Below are positions 41,414-50,628 of a stretch of 55,165 nucleotides of DNA, piece by piece. Under the pieces are notes generated by a model. It was not told where the DNA came from and ran no database searches. It was given only the letters and a program-made list of their open reading frames with translations. The first letter of the stretch is position 1, and each line of letters begins with the position of its first letter. The translations under genes were made by a program, and so were the position numbers. The stretch comes from Rikenellaceae bacterium (GTDB taxonomy: Bacteria > Bacteroidota > Bacteroidia > Bacteroidales > Rikenellaceae). Where the stretch lies: assembly GCA_015059865.1 (NCBI GenBank), contig SUZP01000008.1:1-55165 (forward strand), written 5' to 3'.

Positions 41414-43981
41414 ATGAGAACAAAGCAAGTTTTAACACTACTACTTATTCTCTGTGTATCAGCAAGCGCATTCGCAACTGAGCATATAGGCAAGCGCATA
41501 GATGCGCTCGACAACTCGGCTTGGAAAGCTTCGCAATGGCTTTCGGCTGCAAATGCCCCCGTACACAAAAAGCGTTCAAATCGAGCTCCTGATGGTGCAA
41601 GTTGGTTTGTTACCACTATCAAAAACGACAAGAAGGTGGTTTCGGCAAAGTGGATGGTTACATCGTTGGGAGTTCACGATATCTTCGTAAATGGCAAGCG
41701 CGTGGGCGAGGAGGTACTCAAACCGGGTTTTACCCATCCATTGAGAACTCGTCTGTCGTTTACATACGACATCACCGATGGTTTCAACTGCAAGGCAAAG
41801 GCTAAAAATCAACTCTCGGCGCAGGTAACATTTGGCTGGTGGGGCGACAAGATTGTAACCCCCGGTAGATCAAAGAGTATGTGGGGTACAAAGTGCGCCT
41901 TTCGTGGCGTATTGGAGCTGACCTACGAGGATGGCACAAAGCAACTCTATGGCACGAACTTGAATAGTTGGAAGGCTGGTATTGCAGGCCCTGTGAAGCA
42001 CGCTGGCATCTTCGATGGTGAGGAGTATGATGCTCGCGAGAAGATGGGCTATGCCAAAGTTTCAAAGCTCTTGGCACCTGAGTTGAATACCGAGTTCAGA
42101 GCCGATCGCGGAAGAAAGATTCTCCCAACAATAGGTGCCGAGATATACCACCGTCACGACATCGCTCTCTCGCCCGTAAAGGCCTACACTTGGAGAGGCG
42201 TTGAGGGTGCTAACAACAAGCAGTATGGCAAGGTTATCATCACCAAGGAGTTTGCCCCAGGCGAGGAGATTGTTCTCAAAGAGGGCGAGACTTTGGTTGT
42301 AGACTTCGGACAAAATAGTTCGGCCGTACCTTCGTTCCTCTTCAAGGCAGCTAAGGGCACCACTCTAACCTGCCTACCGGGTGAAATTCTCAACGATGGC
42401 AATGGTGCAAAGAGCAGAAGAATGGATGGCCCTGAGGGTAGCGTATTCCGCCGCAACCTTCGCGCCCACAAGGATTGTATGATTTTGAAATACACCTTTG
42501 GCAAAAGCAAAGATTATGTGAGCTATCGCCCTCGCTACACCTTCTTTGGCTATCGCTATGTATCAATCACTGCAACCGACGAAGTGCGCATCAAGAAGAT
42601 TGAGTCGATACCTGTAACATCTATCGCCAAAGATATAGAAATCGGTAGAATCACCACGGGCAACGAGCTTATCAACAGGTTGATATCGAACACCTACTGG
42701 GGACAGCTCTCGAACTACCTCTCGGTGCCTACCGACTGTCCACAGCGCAACGAGCGACTCGGCTGGACTGCCGACACTCAGGTATTTGCCGAGACAGGTT
42801 CATTCTTTGCCAATACGCTCGACTTTTTCCACAAATGGATGGGTGATATGCGCGACAGTCAGAGCAAAACAGGAGCCTTCCCCGGTGTGGCACCACGCGC
42901 GCAGTATGGTAATGGAATGATGCGTTTAGGCTGGGCTGATGCAGGTATCATCGTGCCTTGGACTATTTGGAAGCAGTATGGCGATAAGAAGATTGTAGAC
43001 GACAACTGGGCTGCAATGAATAAGTTTATGACTCATGTCTACGAAACAAAGTACGACCACAAGGCTCTCGCTAAGGAGAATGGCAATTCTCAGTGGGCTG
43101 ATTGGTGTGGCTACGAGCCATTGGAGTCTTACTACCGCCGTCATCGCATCCCTAACACCAAGCAGTTGCGCCCTGAGGCTATCGATTGGTGGAGCTACCT
43201 CGGTGCTGCATATTGGGCTCTCGACGCAAGCTATATGGCCGATATGGCAAAGGGTACAGGTCGCGACGCTTCGAAGTACCAGAAGATGGCCGACGAGGCG
43301 ATAGCCTACATCAACGAGAAGTTTATCAATGCAGATGGAACATTCAAGAACGAGATTCTCAACACGATGCAGACTCCGGCACTCTTTGCTCTCAAAGTGG
43401 GAGCCGTAAAGGGAGAGGCTAAGGCTGCAATGATTGCTCGCCTGCGCAAGAACTTCGAAGAGCACGGCAACTGCTTGCAGACAGGCTTCCTCGGAACATC
43501 GATATTGATGGGAACACTCACCGACAATGGTATGGCGGATATAGCCTACGAGTTGCTCTTCCAGCGCAAAAATCCAAGCTGGCTCTACTCTGTGGACAAT
43601 GGAGCAACCACCATCTGGGAGCGTTGGGATGGCTACACCAAGGAGCACGGCATCGGCAAGGGAGGTATGAACAGCTACAACCACTACGCTTATGGTTGTG
43701 TCTGCGAGTGGATTTGGGAGACAGCCGCAGGTATTGCATCTGACCCTGCTACTCCGGGTTTCAAACATATTGTGATGAAGCCAATCCCTGACAAGCGATT
43801 GGGCTTTGTGAAGGCTGAGTACAACTCGGCGGCAGGCCTTATCAAGAGTGCTTGGCGTTACGAGGGAGAGCAGTGGATTTGGGAGTTCACCATTCCTGAG
43901 GGCTGCACCGCAAGCGTAACACTCCCTGGCGAGAGCGAGGCAACGCTCTACAAGAGTGGCTCGCACAAGATTGTGAGATAG
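41414..43981 (+). CDS. Secreted alpha-L-rhamnosidase, GH78
   Basis: Releases L-rhamnose from plant glycans such as rhamnogalacturonan or flavonoid glycosides outside or in the periplasm. The 855-residue product has a signal peptide (VLTLLLILCVSASAFA), N-terminal beta-sandwich domains (WMVTSLGVHDIFVNGKRVGE is a family segment) and an (alpha/alpha)6 catalytic domain. Its signatures are PTDCPQRNERLGWTADTQVF near residue 440 and GATTIWERWDGY near 730, with SYNHYAYGCVCEWIWE after it. It is the last gene of the rhamnose operon, coupling release to catabolism. Confidence 0.93.
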   Translation: MRTKQVLTLLLILCVSASAFATEHIGKRIDALDNSAWKASQWLSAANAPVHKKRSNRAPDGASWFVTTIKNDKKVVSAKWMVTSLGVHDIFVNGKRVGEEVLKPGFTHPLRTRLSFTYDITDGFNCKAKAKNQLSAQVTFGWWGDKIVTPGRSKSMWGTKCAFRGVLELTYEDGTKQLYGTNLNSWKAGIAGPVKHAGIFDGEEYDAREKMGYAKVSKLLAPELNTEFRADRGRKILPTIGAEIYHRHDIALSPVKAYTWRGVEGANNKQYGKVIITKEFAPGEEIVLKEGETLVVDFGQNSSAVPSFLFKAAKGTTLTCLPGEILNDGNGAKSRRMDGPEGSVFRRNLRAHKDCMILKYTFGKSKDYVSYRPRYTFFGYRYVSITATDEVRIKKIESIPVTSIAKDIEIGRITTGNELINRLISNTYWGQLSNYLSVPTDCPQRNERLGWTADTQVFAETGSFFANTLDFFHKWMGDMRDSQSKTGAFPGVAPRAQYGNGMMRLGWADAGIIVPWTIWKQYGDKKIVDDNWAAMNKFMTHVYETKYDHKALAKENGNSQWADWCGYEPLESYYRRHRIPNTKQLRPEAIDWWSYLGAAYWALDASYMADMAKGTGRDASKYQKMADEAIAYINEKFINADGTFKNEILNTMQTPALFALKVGAVKGEAKAAMIARLRKNFEEHGNCLQTGFLGTSILMGTLTDNGMADIAYELLFQRKNPSWLYSVDNGATTIWERWDGYTKEHGIGKGGMNSYNHYAYGCVCEWIWETAAGIASDPATPGFKHIVMKPIPDKRLGFVKAEYNSAAGLIKSAWRYEGEQWIWEFTIPEGCTASVTLPGESEATLYKSGSHKIVR

Positions 43982-43995
43982 TTAGACTAACAACA

Positions 43996-44039
43996 ACAAA
44001 GAAGTCGCAGCCTAAAAAACAAAGAAGTCGCAGCCTAAA
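43996..44039. repeat. Direct repeat duplicating the 5' arm of a terminator
   Basis: A 21-base unit containing AAAGAAGTCGCAGCCTAAA occurs at 43996-44016 and 44019-44039. Either copy can pair with the same downstream arm at 44043-44054. Confidence 0.8.
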
Positions 44040-44058
44040 TAACTGCGACTTCTTCTTT
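44022..44058. terminator. Bidirectional terminator between rhamnose operon and tRNA
   Basis: AAGAAGTCGCAG (44022-44033) pairs perfectly with CTGCGACTTCTT (44043-44054), followed by CTTTT on the plus strand and AAAA-rich sequence on the other side. It serves the plus-strand rhamnose operon and the minus-strand tRNA. Confidence 0.85.
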
Positions 44059-44080
44059 TGGTATCACTACCTTCTATTGT

Positions 44081-44153
44081 GGACCCAGAGGGGCATGATC
44101 CCACGACCTTCGGATTATGAGTCCGCTGCTCTGACCAACTGAGCTATGGGTCC
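44081..44153 (-). tRNA. tRNA with anticodon CAT (elongator Met or tRNA-Ile2)
   Basis: 73 bases; the acceptor arms GGACCCA and TGGGTCC pair perfectly. The D arm is GCTC-AGTTGGTCA-GAGC and the anticodon loop CTCATAA holds CAT. The T loop reads ATCATGC instead of the canonical TTCRANY, with a T-T mismatch in the T stem and G-A at 27-43. CCA is not encoded. It is not the initiator, whose acceptor starts with a mismatch and which carries a GGG/CCC anticodon stem. A CAT anticodon can be Met or lysidine-modified Ile; this cannot be settled by eye. Confidence 0.85.
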
Positions 44154-44171
44154 AAAACCTAATTGCGACTG

Positions 44172-44202
44172 CAAAGATATAACAAAGAATTCAAAATGCA
44201 AA
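44172..44202 (-). promoter_or_regulatory. Promoter of the tRNA, -33 element inside an intergenic repeat
   Basis: On the minus strand TTTG (44199-44202) lies 19 bases before TATCTTTG (44172-44179), a perfect Bacteroidota promoter. The TTTG belongs to the TGCATTTTGCATTTTG repeat at 44187-44220. Confidence 0.75.
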
Positions 44203-44220
44203 ATGCAAATTGCAGAATTA
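44187..44220. repeat. Inverted copy of the TGCATTTT repeat
   Basis: Read on the minus strand this is TAATTCTGCAATTTGCATTTTGCATTTTG, matching the segment at 13001-13023 before recR in the opposite orientation. Confidence 0.7.
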
Positions 44221-44264
44221 AGCTATTTTATTCTATTTGGCAACTTTTTATAGCAACACCCAAT

Positions 44265-45176
44265 CTACAAACTTTTGCACAACAACTTCAACAATCGTAT
44301 TTTTCGTTTGAGTGACACATCCGCCACTATAAGGTCTTTTAATCTAAGGAAATCGCCACACTCAGACTCTCGGTGTAGCCACTCTGCCGTCTCTCTCTTT
44401 CCGTGCGCTGCTACCATTTCGAGTGTAAGCATAGTTCTCGTATAGCCAAACGCCTTGCTGTATCTATCTCCGCCAACTAACGACTCAATTCTTTTCAATA
44501 CAGTGTATTGTTGTACCCTCTTTTTTAGTGTCAGATTGTTGGTGCAACTCGTCTCATTTACCCTATTATAGTTATAAGCGTATACATTTGGAAGGAATTT
44601 CAAAGAGGTGGCGTGGAACAACAGTTGTGCAACAACCAACCAATCCTCGCCCACTGTAAAGATTGGGTCAAATCGGATATTATATCTATCGAACAGCTCT
44701 CGACGAATAAGCATACCCCATGGAGCAACTATCGTCTTTCGCGCAATCACCAGTTCCATCGCCTCATCCTTACTCTTTGGATTTTCAGCGGATATGTTAT
44801 AGGATGTTCCATCCGCCATATAGACCACTGCCCCATACTTAACAATATCGTATTCGGGTATATATGGAAGACATACTGACAACGCATTAGGCACAAGCCA
44901 ATCATCCGCATCTACAAACATAACATACTCTCCCTGTGCCTTCTCCAAACCGAGATTTCGCGCAGAGCACACCCCTCCATTAGGTTTATCAAAAACCCTG
45001 ATACGGCTATCCCTCGATGCATATTCATTGCAGATATCAAGACTTCTATCTTTGCTTCCATCGTTCACTAAGAGCAGCTCAAAATCCGCAACCTTTTGCG
45101 CAAGAATACTCTCCAAACAGAGTCGCAAATAGTTCTCAGCGTTGTATATCGGAATAATAATAGACACCAATGCCAT
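44265..45176 (-). CDS. Family 2 glycosyltransferase
   Basis: A 303-residue GT-A inverting glycosyltransferase. It starts MALVSIIIPIYNAENYL, has LLLVNDGSKDRSLDIC and the metal-binding FVDADDWL near residue 92, and the acceptor side includes TVGEDWLVVAQLLFHA. It would add a sugar to a surface polysaccharide precursor at the cytoplasmic membrane face. No TM segment is evident. It is the last of four glycosyltransferase genes on this strand; the specific sugar cannot be inferred. Confidence 0.88.
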   Translation of the reverse strand: MALVSIIIPIYNAENYLRLCLESILAQKVADFELLLVNDGSKDRSLDICNEYASRDSRIRVFDKPNGGVCSARNLGLEKAQGEYVMFVDADDWLVPNALSVCLPYIPEYDIVKYGAVVYMADGTSYNISAENPKSKDEAMELVIARKTIVAPWGMLIRRELFDRYNIRFDPIFTVGEDWLVVAQLLFHATSLKFLPNVYAYNYNRVNETSCTNNLTLKKRVQQYTVLKRIESLVGGDRYSKAFGYTRTMLTLEMVAAHGKRETAEWLHRESECGDFLRLKDLIVADVSLKRKIRLLKLLCKSL

Positions 45177-45196
45177 ACTCTACTCTTCTATAATGA

Positions 45197-46369
45197 TTAT
45201 AACAATCTATTTATTAGCGCGTTATATTGCTGTGCGCTCTTGTCTACCGAAAAACGCTTTACGCTTTCAAGGCCATTTTGTTGAATTTTTCGACGCAAAG
45301 CATCGTCATCCATAAGTCGCGATAGTGCTTCGACATAGGCCTCTATATCATCATTCGGAACAAACACACCATTTTCCCACACTGGCGACAACAGCTCACG
45401 AACACCAGCACTACAATCGAATGCCATTGTGGCACAACCACACTGCTGCGCTTCGAGCAACACCATAGGACACCCCTCAAAATCGGATGTCAGACACAAT
45501 ATCTCCGACTTAGCATAGTAGTCTGACGGATTTGAGCAAAAGCCGTAAAACTCTACTCGTGGCAATCTATGCTCTGCAACAATAGCCATCAAGTTCTCCT
45601 TATCTTCTCCCTCGCCGACAATCGAAAGTTCCCAATCCGGAAAGTTATGACAAATCCTCTCCCATACCATCAACAATCGGTCTATTCGTTTATCTCGCCG
45701 ACTTAGACGACCTACATACAAAACTCTCTTCTCGCGTTCGACATTCTCACAGGTATAATCTATGCGTGGCATTGGATTTTGTAGCGTATAGAGTTTGGAG
45801 TTTTCAATATCACCAACGCCAATTGCCGAGGCAACACTCCGTGAATAGTCGTCAAACAGAGTTGCAAAAGCGTCAGTATTCTTGTAGATATACCGGTATC
45901 GTTTTGCTATTTTCCTATCGTAATATCCCAAATAGTACTTAGGTATTGCAATGAGATATTTCGATAGCCACGCTCCTAACGAAGAGACTTTGCGGTTGTT
46001 GATACGCCACCAAGTCTCCTTTTTCTCATAGAAAGGCAGACTATGTAACACAAAGACAACCTTACATAGAGCCCTATTCTTCAACTCAAAGATATACTTC
46101 GGCGCAATTAGCGGAGAGAAAAAGACATCTATACTATGTCTCACAACACCCTCACATACAGCCGCAGCATTTCTATTATCCCACGCCTCGTACGGAAGCA
46201 TTACATATTGCGCAGGAAGTTCCCCCTCAGAAATGCGGTCGGCACATAGACAATGTACAAAGATATACACCTTATGTCCCAAATCCGTCAAGGGGGTAAC
46301 TAAACTTGTAGTAACCCTCTCTACGCCTCCATCGGGCAGTTTGTTAAGGATAAACGCTATATTTGCCAT
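45197..46369 (-). CDS. Family 4 glycosyltransferase
   Basis: A 390-residue GT-B retaining glycosyltransferase. The N-terminal domain starts IAFILNKLPDGGVERVTTSL. The C-terminal domain has VLYVGRLSRRDKRIDRLLMVW, LSIVGEGEDKENL and the EX7E-type donor-binding motif in DFEGCPMVLLEAQQCG. These are clear GT4 features. The product probably extends a capsular or O-antigen glycan. It starts 3 bases after the stop of the upstream GT2 gene on this strand. Confidence 0.9.
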   Translation of the reverse strand: MANIAFILNKLPDGGVERVTTSLVTPLTDLGHKVYIFVHCLCADRISEGELPAQYVMLPYEAWDNRNAAAVCEGVVRHSIDVFFSPLIAPKYIFELKNRALCKVVFVLHSLPFYEKKETWWRINNRKVSSLGAWLSKYLIAIPKYYLGYYDRKIAKRYRYIYKNTDAFATLFDDYSRSVASAIGVGDIENSKLYTLQNPMPRIDYTCENVEREKRVLYVGRLSRRDKRIDRLLMVWERICHNFPDWELSIVGEGEDKENLMAIVAEHRLPRVEFYGFCSNPSDYYAKSEILCLTSDFEGCPMVLLEAQQCGCATMAFDCSAGVRELLSPVWENGVFVPNDDIEAYVEALSRLMDDDALRRKIQQNGLESVKRFSVDKSAQQYNALINRLL

Positions 46370-46372
46370 ATT

Positions 46373-47302
46373 TTATCTCTTGATTATACATCGCGCCAAC
46401 CATTGGTAACCCGATGCCGCCATACAGAGTGCCAACCTACGCTTCCGCTTATAGCGCGACCTTTTGAAATCCTCCTTGTTGCAACCGAAAGTCTCGGCAA
46501 ATTCCCTACTACTGAGTATGCCACTTCTCAGGCACTCGTACGCCACACCCGCTATTGTTGTTGATAGCTCCTCCGCAAATTCGCCTTGTAACCTCTCGCG
46601 CAACACCTCCACAAATTTCAATCGTTGATGCAGCGTATTAATGGTATACTTGCGAGTGATACTGTTGTCATTAACAATTTGGTCGTAATAATAGAATGAC
46701 TGCGCAAGATATTCTATCTTGATATCGTGCAAAAAGAGTTGCACGCACACCATAAAATCCTCGCAATAGTTCAAACCCTCGACAAACGAGATATTAAACT
46801 CCTTGTACAGAGCTGTACGAATAAGTTTATTGCACAGACTGCCATGCAATAGCCCCGAAAGCAACTGTTTTAAGCAAGTTGTTGGAGTGTTATCGTGAGG
46901 TTGCTGAATGCTACAATACTCTCCACGCTCATCTACAACAGTGAAGTCGCAGATAACCATATCAGCCTCCGACTTGACGGCTACGCCATACAACTCTTCA
47001 AGCATTGTCGGAAGCACCCAATCATCGGGGTCGATATGTATGGAGTAGTCGCCCGAAGCCTTGTTTACACCCAACTGACGAGCCGAAGCTACTCCGCCAT
47101 TTGGCTTGTGATAGACCTTTACGCGGCTATCTTTGCGTGCATAGTCGTCACACAACTCCGCCGAGCCATCGTTGCTACCATCGTCTATGAGCAGTATTTC
47201 AAAGTCGGAGAGTGTCTGTAACAACAAACTACCGACACATCTTTCGAGATATGCGGTAGCATTGTATACAGGTACTATTACAGATATTTTAGGTGTTGCC
47301 AT
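46373..47302 (-). CDS. Family 2 glycosyltransferase
   Basis: A 309-residue GT-A enzyme similar in layout to the one at 44265: KISVIVPVYNATAYLERCV, LLIDDGSNDGSAELC, then YSIHIDPDDWV, where the metal motif is DPDD. A basic C-terminal tail (RSRYKRKRRLALCMAASGYQ) may bind the membrane. It lies 10 bases after the GT32 gene, in one operon. Donor and acceptor are unknown. Confidence 0.88.
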   Translation of the reverse strand: MATPKISVIVPVYNATAYLERCVGSLLLQTLSDFEILLIDDGSNDGSAELCDDYARKDSRVKVYHKPNGGVASARQLGVNKASGDYSIHIDPDDWVLPTMLEELYGVAVKSEADMVICDFTVVDERGEYCSIQQPHDNTPTTCLKQLLSGLLHGSLCNKLIRTALYKEFNISFVEGLNYCEDFMVCVQLFLHDIKIEYLAQSFYYYDQIVNDNSITRKYTINTLHQRLKFVEVLRERLQGEFAEELSTTIAGVAYECLRSGILSSREFAETFGCNKEDFKRSRYKRKRRLALCMAASGYQWLARCIIKR

Positions 47303-47312
47303 AGAGCGTTAA

Positions 47313-48068
47313 TTATGCCGTAAACGCTCTATGCACTCTAACATAGAAGCGCGTAAAGAGATTTCGACCTCGATTATAGTGCTTGACAAATAGGTTCTCT
47401 CTCTTTTTTGCTCGCCAAGTAGCAGCATAGTGATGAATACTGCGAGTATTCTCCTCGATGGTCAATTCGCCGGTATAGTAGTTCATTGGGTCGAAATAGC
47501 TATGAGGATAGATATAGACTCCCCTACATAGGCTTATCTCTTCACCATTTATCTCACCCATTTGCAGCATCAATTGTGTTATGAATGCCACCACCGTACC
47601 AGTAATTTTACCCTTCAACGATATATGATTTTGATTTTGATAGAATGTGAGAACATCTCCATATACTATCATCTTCGGATAGGCTGCCATACCCAAGCCA
47701 GCCGCCACAGCAATAGAATCTCCTTTCGGGGAGCCCTCCATCTTCTCTAAGCCCATGAATGGACCTCTTGCCAAGATATCGTCAATGGGCTTAATCAGCT
47801 CCACATCGACATCAAAGTAGATACCCCCATAGTGATAGAGAATCCAAAAACGGGCATAGTCACTAACGAAAGCGTACTTTTTCAAGCGGTACGCCTCCTC
47901 TGTATAGGTTGTAATATAGACATCGAAATTATCCTCGTTCCACTCCTTTATTTCGTAGTCGGGAAGGAACTTCCGCCACGAAGCGATACACTTCTCAGCC
48001 AGTGGCGGAAGAGGATTACGACCAAACCAACAGTAGTGTATAACCTTAGGTATTGTTGTCTCTATCAT
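47313..48068 (-). CDS. Family 32-like capsular polysaccharide glycosyltransferase
   Basis: A 251-residue protein. Its N-terminus IPKVIHYCWFGRNPLPPLAE and the block DYARFWILYHYGGIYFDVDVE with the DxD motif are the hallmark of GT32 (mannosyl-/galactosyltransferase-like) enzymes common in Bacteroides capsule loci. The ATG at 48068 is used, since the frame's earlier start would overlap the gcvT stop and lacks conserved sequence. It is the first gene of the four-GT run on this strand. Confidence 0.86.
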   Translation of the reverse strand: MIETTIPKVIHYCWFGRNPLPPLAEKCIASWRKFLPDYEIKEWNEDNFDVYITTYTEEAYRLKKYAFVSDYARFWILYHYGGIYFDVDVELIKPIDDILARGPFMGLEKMEGSPKGDSIAVAAGLGMAAYPKMIVYGDVLTFYQNQNHISLKGKITGTVVAFITQLMLQMGEINGEEISLCRGVYIYPHSYFDPMNYYTGELTIEENTRSIHHYAATWRAKKRENLFVKHYNRGRNLFTRFYVRVHRAFTA

Positions 48069-48096
48069 TAAGTTCGGCAATAATTCTATAATTACA

Positions 48097-49191
48097 CTAC
48101 ACAAACGGCACCTTCACAACCTCGGCCTTCAAGAGGCGGTCGCGGATAACCACGCATACAATGGTGCCTGGCTTTGCAAACTCGGTCTTAACATAAGCCA
48201 TACCGATACCCACCTTCAAACAAGGCGACATCGTACCCGAAGTGATGTGTCCAATCTCATTACCCTCGGTGTCGGCAACTTTATACTCGTGGCGCGGAAT
48301 ACCGCGGTCAATCATTTTGAGGCCTACCAACTTGCGCTCTACGCCATTAGCCTTCTGTGCTGCAAGGAAGTCGCGGTCGATAAAATCTTTTCCATCCACA
48401 AACTTGGTAATCCAACCCAAGCCCGCCTCGATAGGCGAGGTGGTGTCGTCAATCTCGTCGCCATACAAGCAGAAGCCCTTCTCCAAGCGAAGTGTGTCGC
48501 GAGCACCCAAGCCGATATTCTTCAAGCCATACTCCTCGCCAGCCTTCCAAAGAGCCTCCCAAATGGTATCAGCATCCTCGTTGTGCATATATATCTCGCA
48601 ACCACCCGAACCGGTGTAGCCAGTCATCGAGAGGATAACCTCGCAACCAGCGCACTTCAACTGCTTAAAGGTGTAATACTCCATATTCTCGACCTCCTCC
48701 TCGCACATCTTCTGCACGATTTTCATTGCAAGAGGTCCCTGCACAGCCAACTGCGAGATGCGGTCCGAAGCGTTCTCCAACTCCACACCCTCGCGCATAC
48801 CGAAAGCCTTACCCTGCTCCAAGATATGAGCCCAATCCTTGTCAATATTGGCTGCATTTACGCAGATAAGATACTTCTGCTCCGAGTAGCGGTAGATGAT
48901 AATATCGTCTACGATACCACCCTTACCGTTAGGCATACACGAGTACTGAGCCTTGCCATCGTAGAGTTTTGTAACATCGTTTGTGCCAATGCGTTGCAAG
49001 AGAGCCGTAGCATTCTCGCCCTTAACCCAAATCTCGCCCATGTGGCTAACATCGAACACGCCTGCACCGTTGCGCACGGTCATATGCTCGTCATTGATGC
49101 CCGAAAACTCGATTGGCATATTGAAACCTGCAAACTCTGCCATCTTAGCTCCGTTTGCGATGTGATACTTTGTAAATACGGTTGTTTTCAT
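48097..49191 (-). CDS. gcvT: Aminomethyltransferase (glycine cleavage T protein)
   Basis: The T protein moves the methylene group from lipoyl-H protein to tetrahydrofolate, releasing ammonia. The 364-residue product has [34 protein letters not shown], the [20 protein letters not shown] region, [32 protein letters not shown] and the C-terminal [15 protein letters not shown] block [20 protein letters not shown]. All are GcvT signatures. The other glycine cleavage genes are not here. It precedes the glycosyltransferase run by 28 bases. Confidence 0.94.
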   Translation of the reverse strand: MKTTVFTKYHIANGAKMAEFAGFNMPIEFSGINDEHMTVRNGAGVFDVSHMGEIWVKGENATALLQRIGTNDVTKLYDGKAQYSCMPNGKGGIVDDIIIYRYSEQKYLICVNAANIDKDWAHILEQGKAFGMREGVELENASDRISQLAVQGPLAMKIVQKMCEEEVENMEYYTFKQLKCAGCEVILSMTGYTGSGGCEIYMHNEDADTIWEALWKAGEEYGLKNIGLGARDTLRLEKGFCLYGDEIDDTTSPIEAGLGWITKFVDGKDFIDRDFLAAQKANGVERKLVGLKMIDRGIPRHEYKVADTEGNEIGHITSGTMSPCLKVGIGMAYVKTEFAKPGTIVCVVIRDRLLKAEVVKVPFV

Positions 49192-49255
49192 AGTTTTTTT
49201 TGTGATTTTAGTTTTAATGTATTTAGGTTATTTTTCTTTTGAAACTCTGTATACA

Positions 49256-50467
49256 CTACTCTTTGTTTGGTCTTTTCAAACCCAAGCGCGGGCAACGGTG
49301 GAACTCGCGCGTGCGGTCGAAGAGGAAACGATAGGTAGTGTGCATCTTGTGCTTCTTGGCGCAGACATAACGCTCTATCATTCTATTCATTACGGGGTTA
49401 AAGTCGCCAATCCACGCAAACTCGAACGACTTGTAAGGACTGCGCCCCGTGCGGATATAGTTTTCGAGAATATAGGTCATAATGGCACTCTCGATACCCT
49501 TGCCCTGAAATTCGGGTGTGATGCCGAAGATAATACCAAATACTCTGTCGCACGACTTGCGCACCTTTAAATCCCACATCAGGCGCAACTTCTCGACCAA
49601 GCCAAATTTGCCATTGAACTTGCCAATTACTCGGTTGAGGTCGGGTACCATAACAAAGAAACCTATCGGCTCGTCGTGGTGGTAGGCAAAGTAGATAAGA
49701 TTTCTATCTATAATTGGGCGGAGCATGCGCATCAACTTCTGCGCCTCCTCCTCGGTCATCTGCTTAACGCCCGTAAAGAGCGACCACGCCTTATTGTATA
49801 TAGTACGCAAATTCTCGGCAGCCTTTTCGAGATTTTCGCCCGTAATATCCTTAATTTTATAGTCGGGATTAGCGAGTACGCGGTGAGCCTTTTCGAGAGC
49901 AATTTCGCTCAACACGCCATCTTCTGCTCGCCACACATAGGAGTTTTGATTAAAGTAGTTCTGAAAACCGTAGTTTTCGAACAGAGCTTTGTAGTATGGC
50001 AGATGGTAGGGATTGCCGTAGAGGGGTTGATACTCGAAGCCCTCAACCAACAGGCCCCACCACGAGTCGCGCGAGCCGAAGTTCACGGGACCATCCATAC
50101 CCTCCAAGCCTCGCTCCGTAAGCCACTCGCGGGCGGCATCGAAGAGCATATTTGCAACCTCCTGATTATCTATCGACTCGAAGAAGCCGCAACAGCCCAT
50201 ATTCTCGGTAACTTTCGCCTGCTCGCGATTGTAGAATGCCGCGATGCGACCTACCGCCTCGCCCTTATCATCGAGTACTATCCAACGAATCGCCTCGCCA
50301 CCCTCGAAGAGGTGGTTGCGTTCAGGATTAAAGATCTTTTCGATATCATCATCAAGCGGACAAACCCAATATGGGCAATCCTTGTATATTTTGCGGTCGA
50401 GATGAAGCCACTGCTTAATCTCGGAAGATGTTGCGACCTCCTTTAAATCAAAACTTGCCATTTCCAT
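49256..50467 (-). CDS. GNAT-like acyltransferase of unknown substrate
   Basis: A 403-residue cytoplasmic protein conserved in Bacteroidota by my recollection of its sequence type. Two regions are visible: an N-terminal part with DRKIYKDCPYWVCPLDDDIE, WIVLDDKGEAVGRIAAFYNR and GPVNFGSRDSWWGLLVEGFE, and a C-terminal acetyltransferase-like part whose GIIFGITPEFQGKGIESAIM fits GNAT motif A (Q-x-x-G-x-G/A). No signal peptide or membrane segment. A second start (ATG at 50461) is equally possible. The reaction is unknown. Confidence 0.7.
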   Translation of the reverse strand: MEMASFDLKEVATSSEIKQWLHLDRKIYKDCPYWVCPLDDDIEKIFNPERNHLFEGGEAIRWIVLDDKGEAVGRIAAFYNREQAKVTENMGCCGFFESIDNQEVANMLFDAAREWLTERGLEGMDGPVNFGSRDSWWGLLVEGFEYQPLYGNPYHLPYYKALFENYGFQNYFNQNSYVWRAEDGVLSEIALEKAHRVLANPDYKIKDITGENLEKAAENLRTIYNKAWSLFTGVKQMTEEEAQKLMRMLRPIIDRNLIYFAYHHDEPIGFFVMVPDLNRVIGKFNGKFGLVEKLRLMWDLKVRKSCDRVFGIIFGITPEFQGKGIESAIMTYILENYIRTGRSPYKSFEFAWIGDFNPVMNRMIERYVCAKKHKMHTTYRFLFDRTREFHRCPRLGLKRPNKE

Positions 50468-50628
50468 AAATTTAAAATGCGCAATGCAAAGTTAAAAATT
50501 TTTAGTTAATTTACCACAACTATCTGATATAATTCACAAATAATTTGTAATTTTGTGATATTGAACTACCGCTTTTGTAGAGCAAGGATAGAGACAAGAG
50601 AAGATATAGAGAAGAGACAGAGATAGGT

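Noticed and set aside
48247..49242. 331-residue plus-strand ORF opposite gcvT
   Set aside because: Shadow frame; GcvT signatures cover the same bases on the minus strand.
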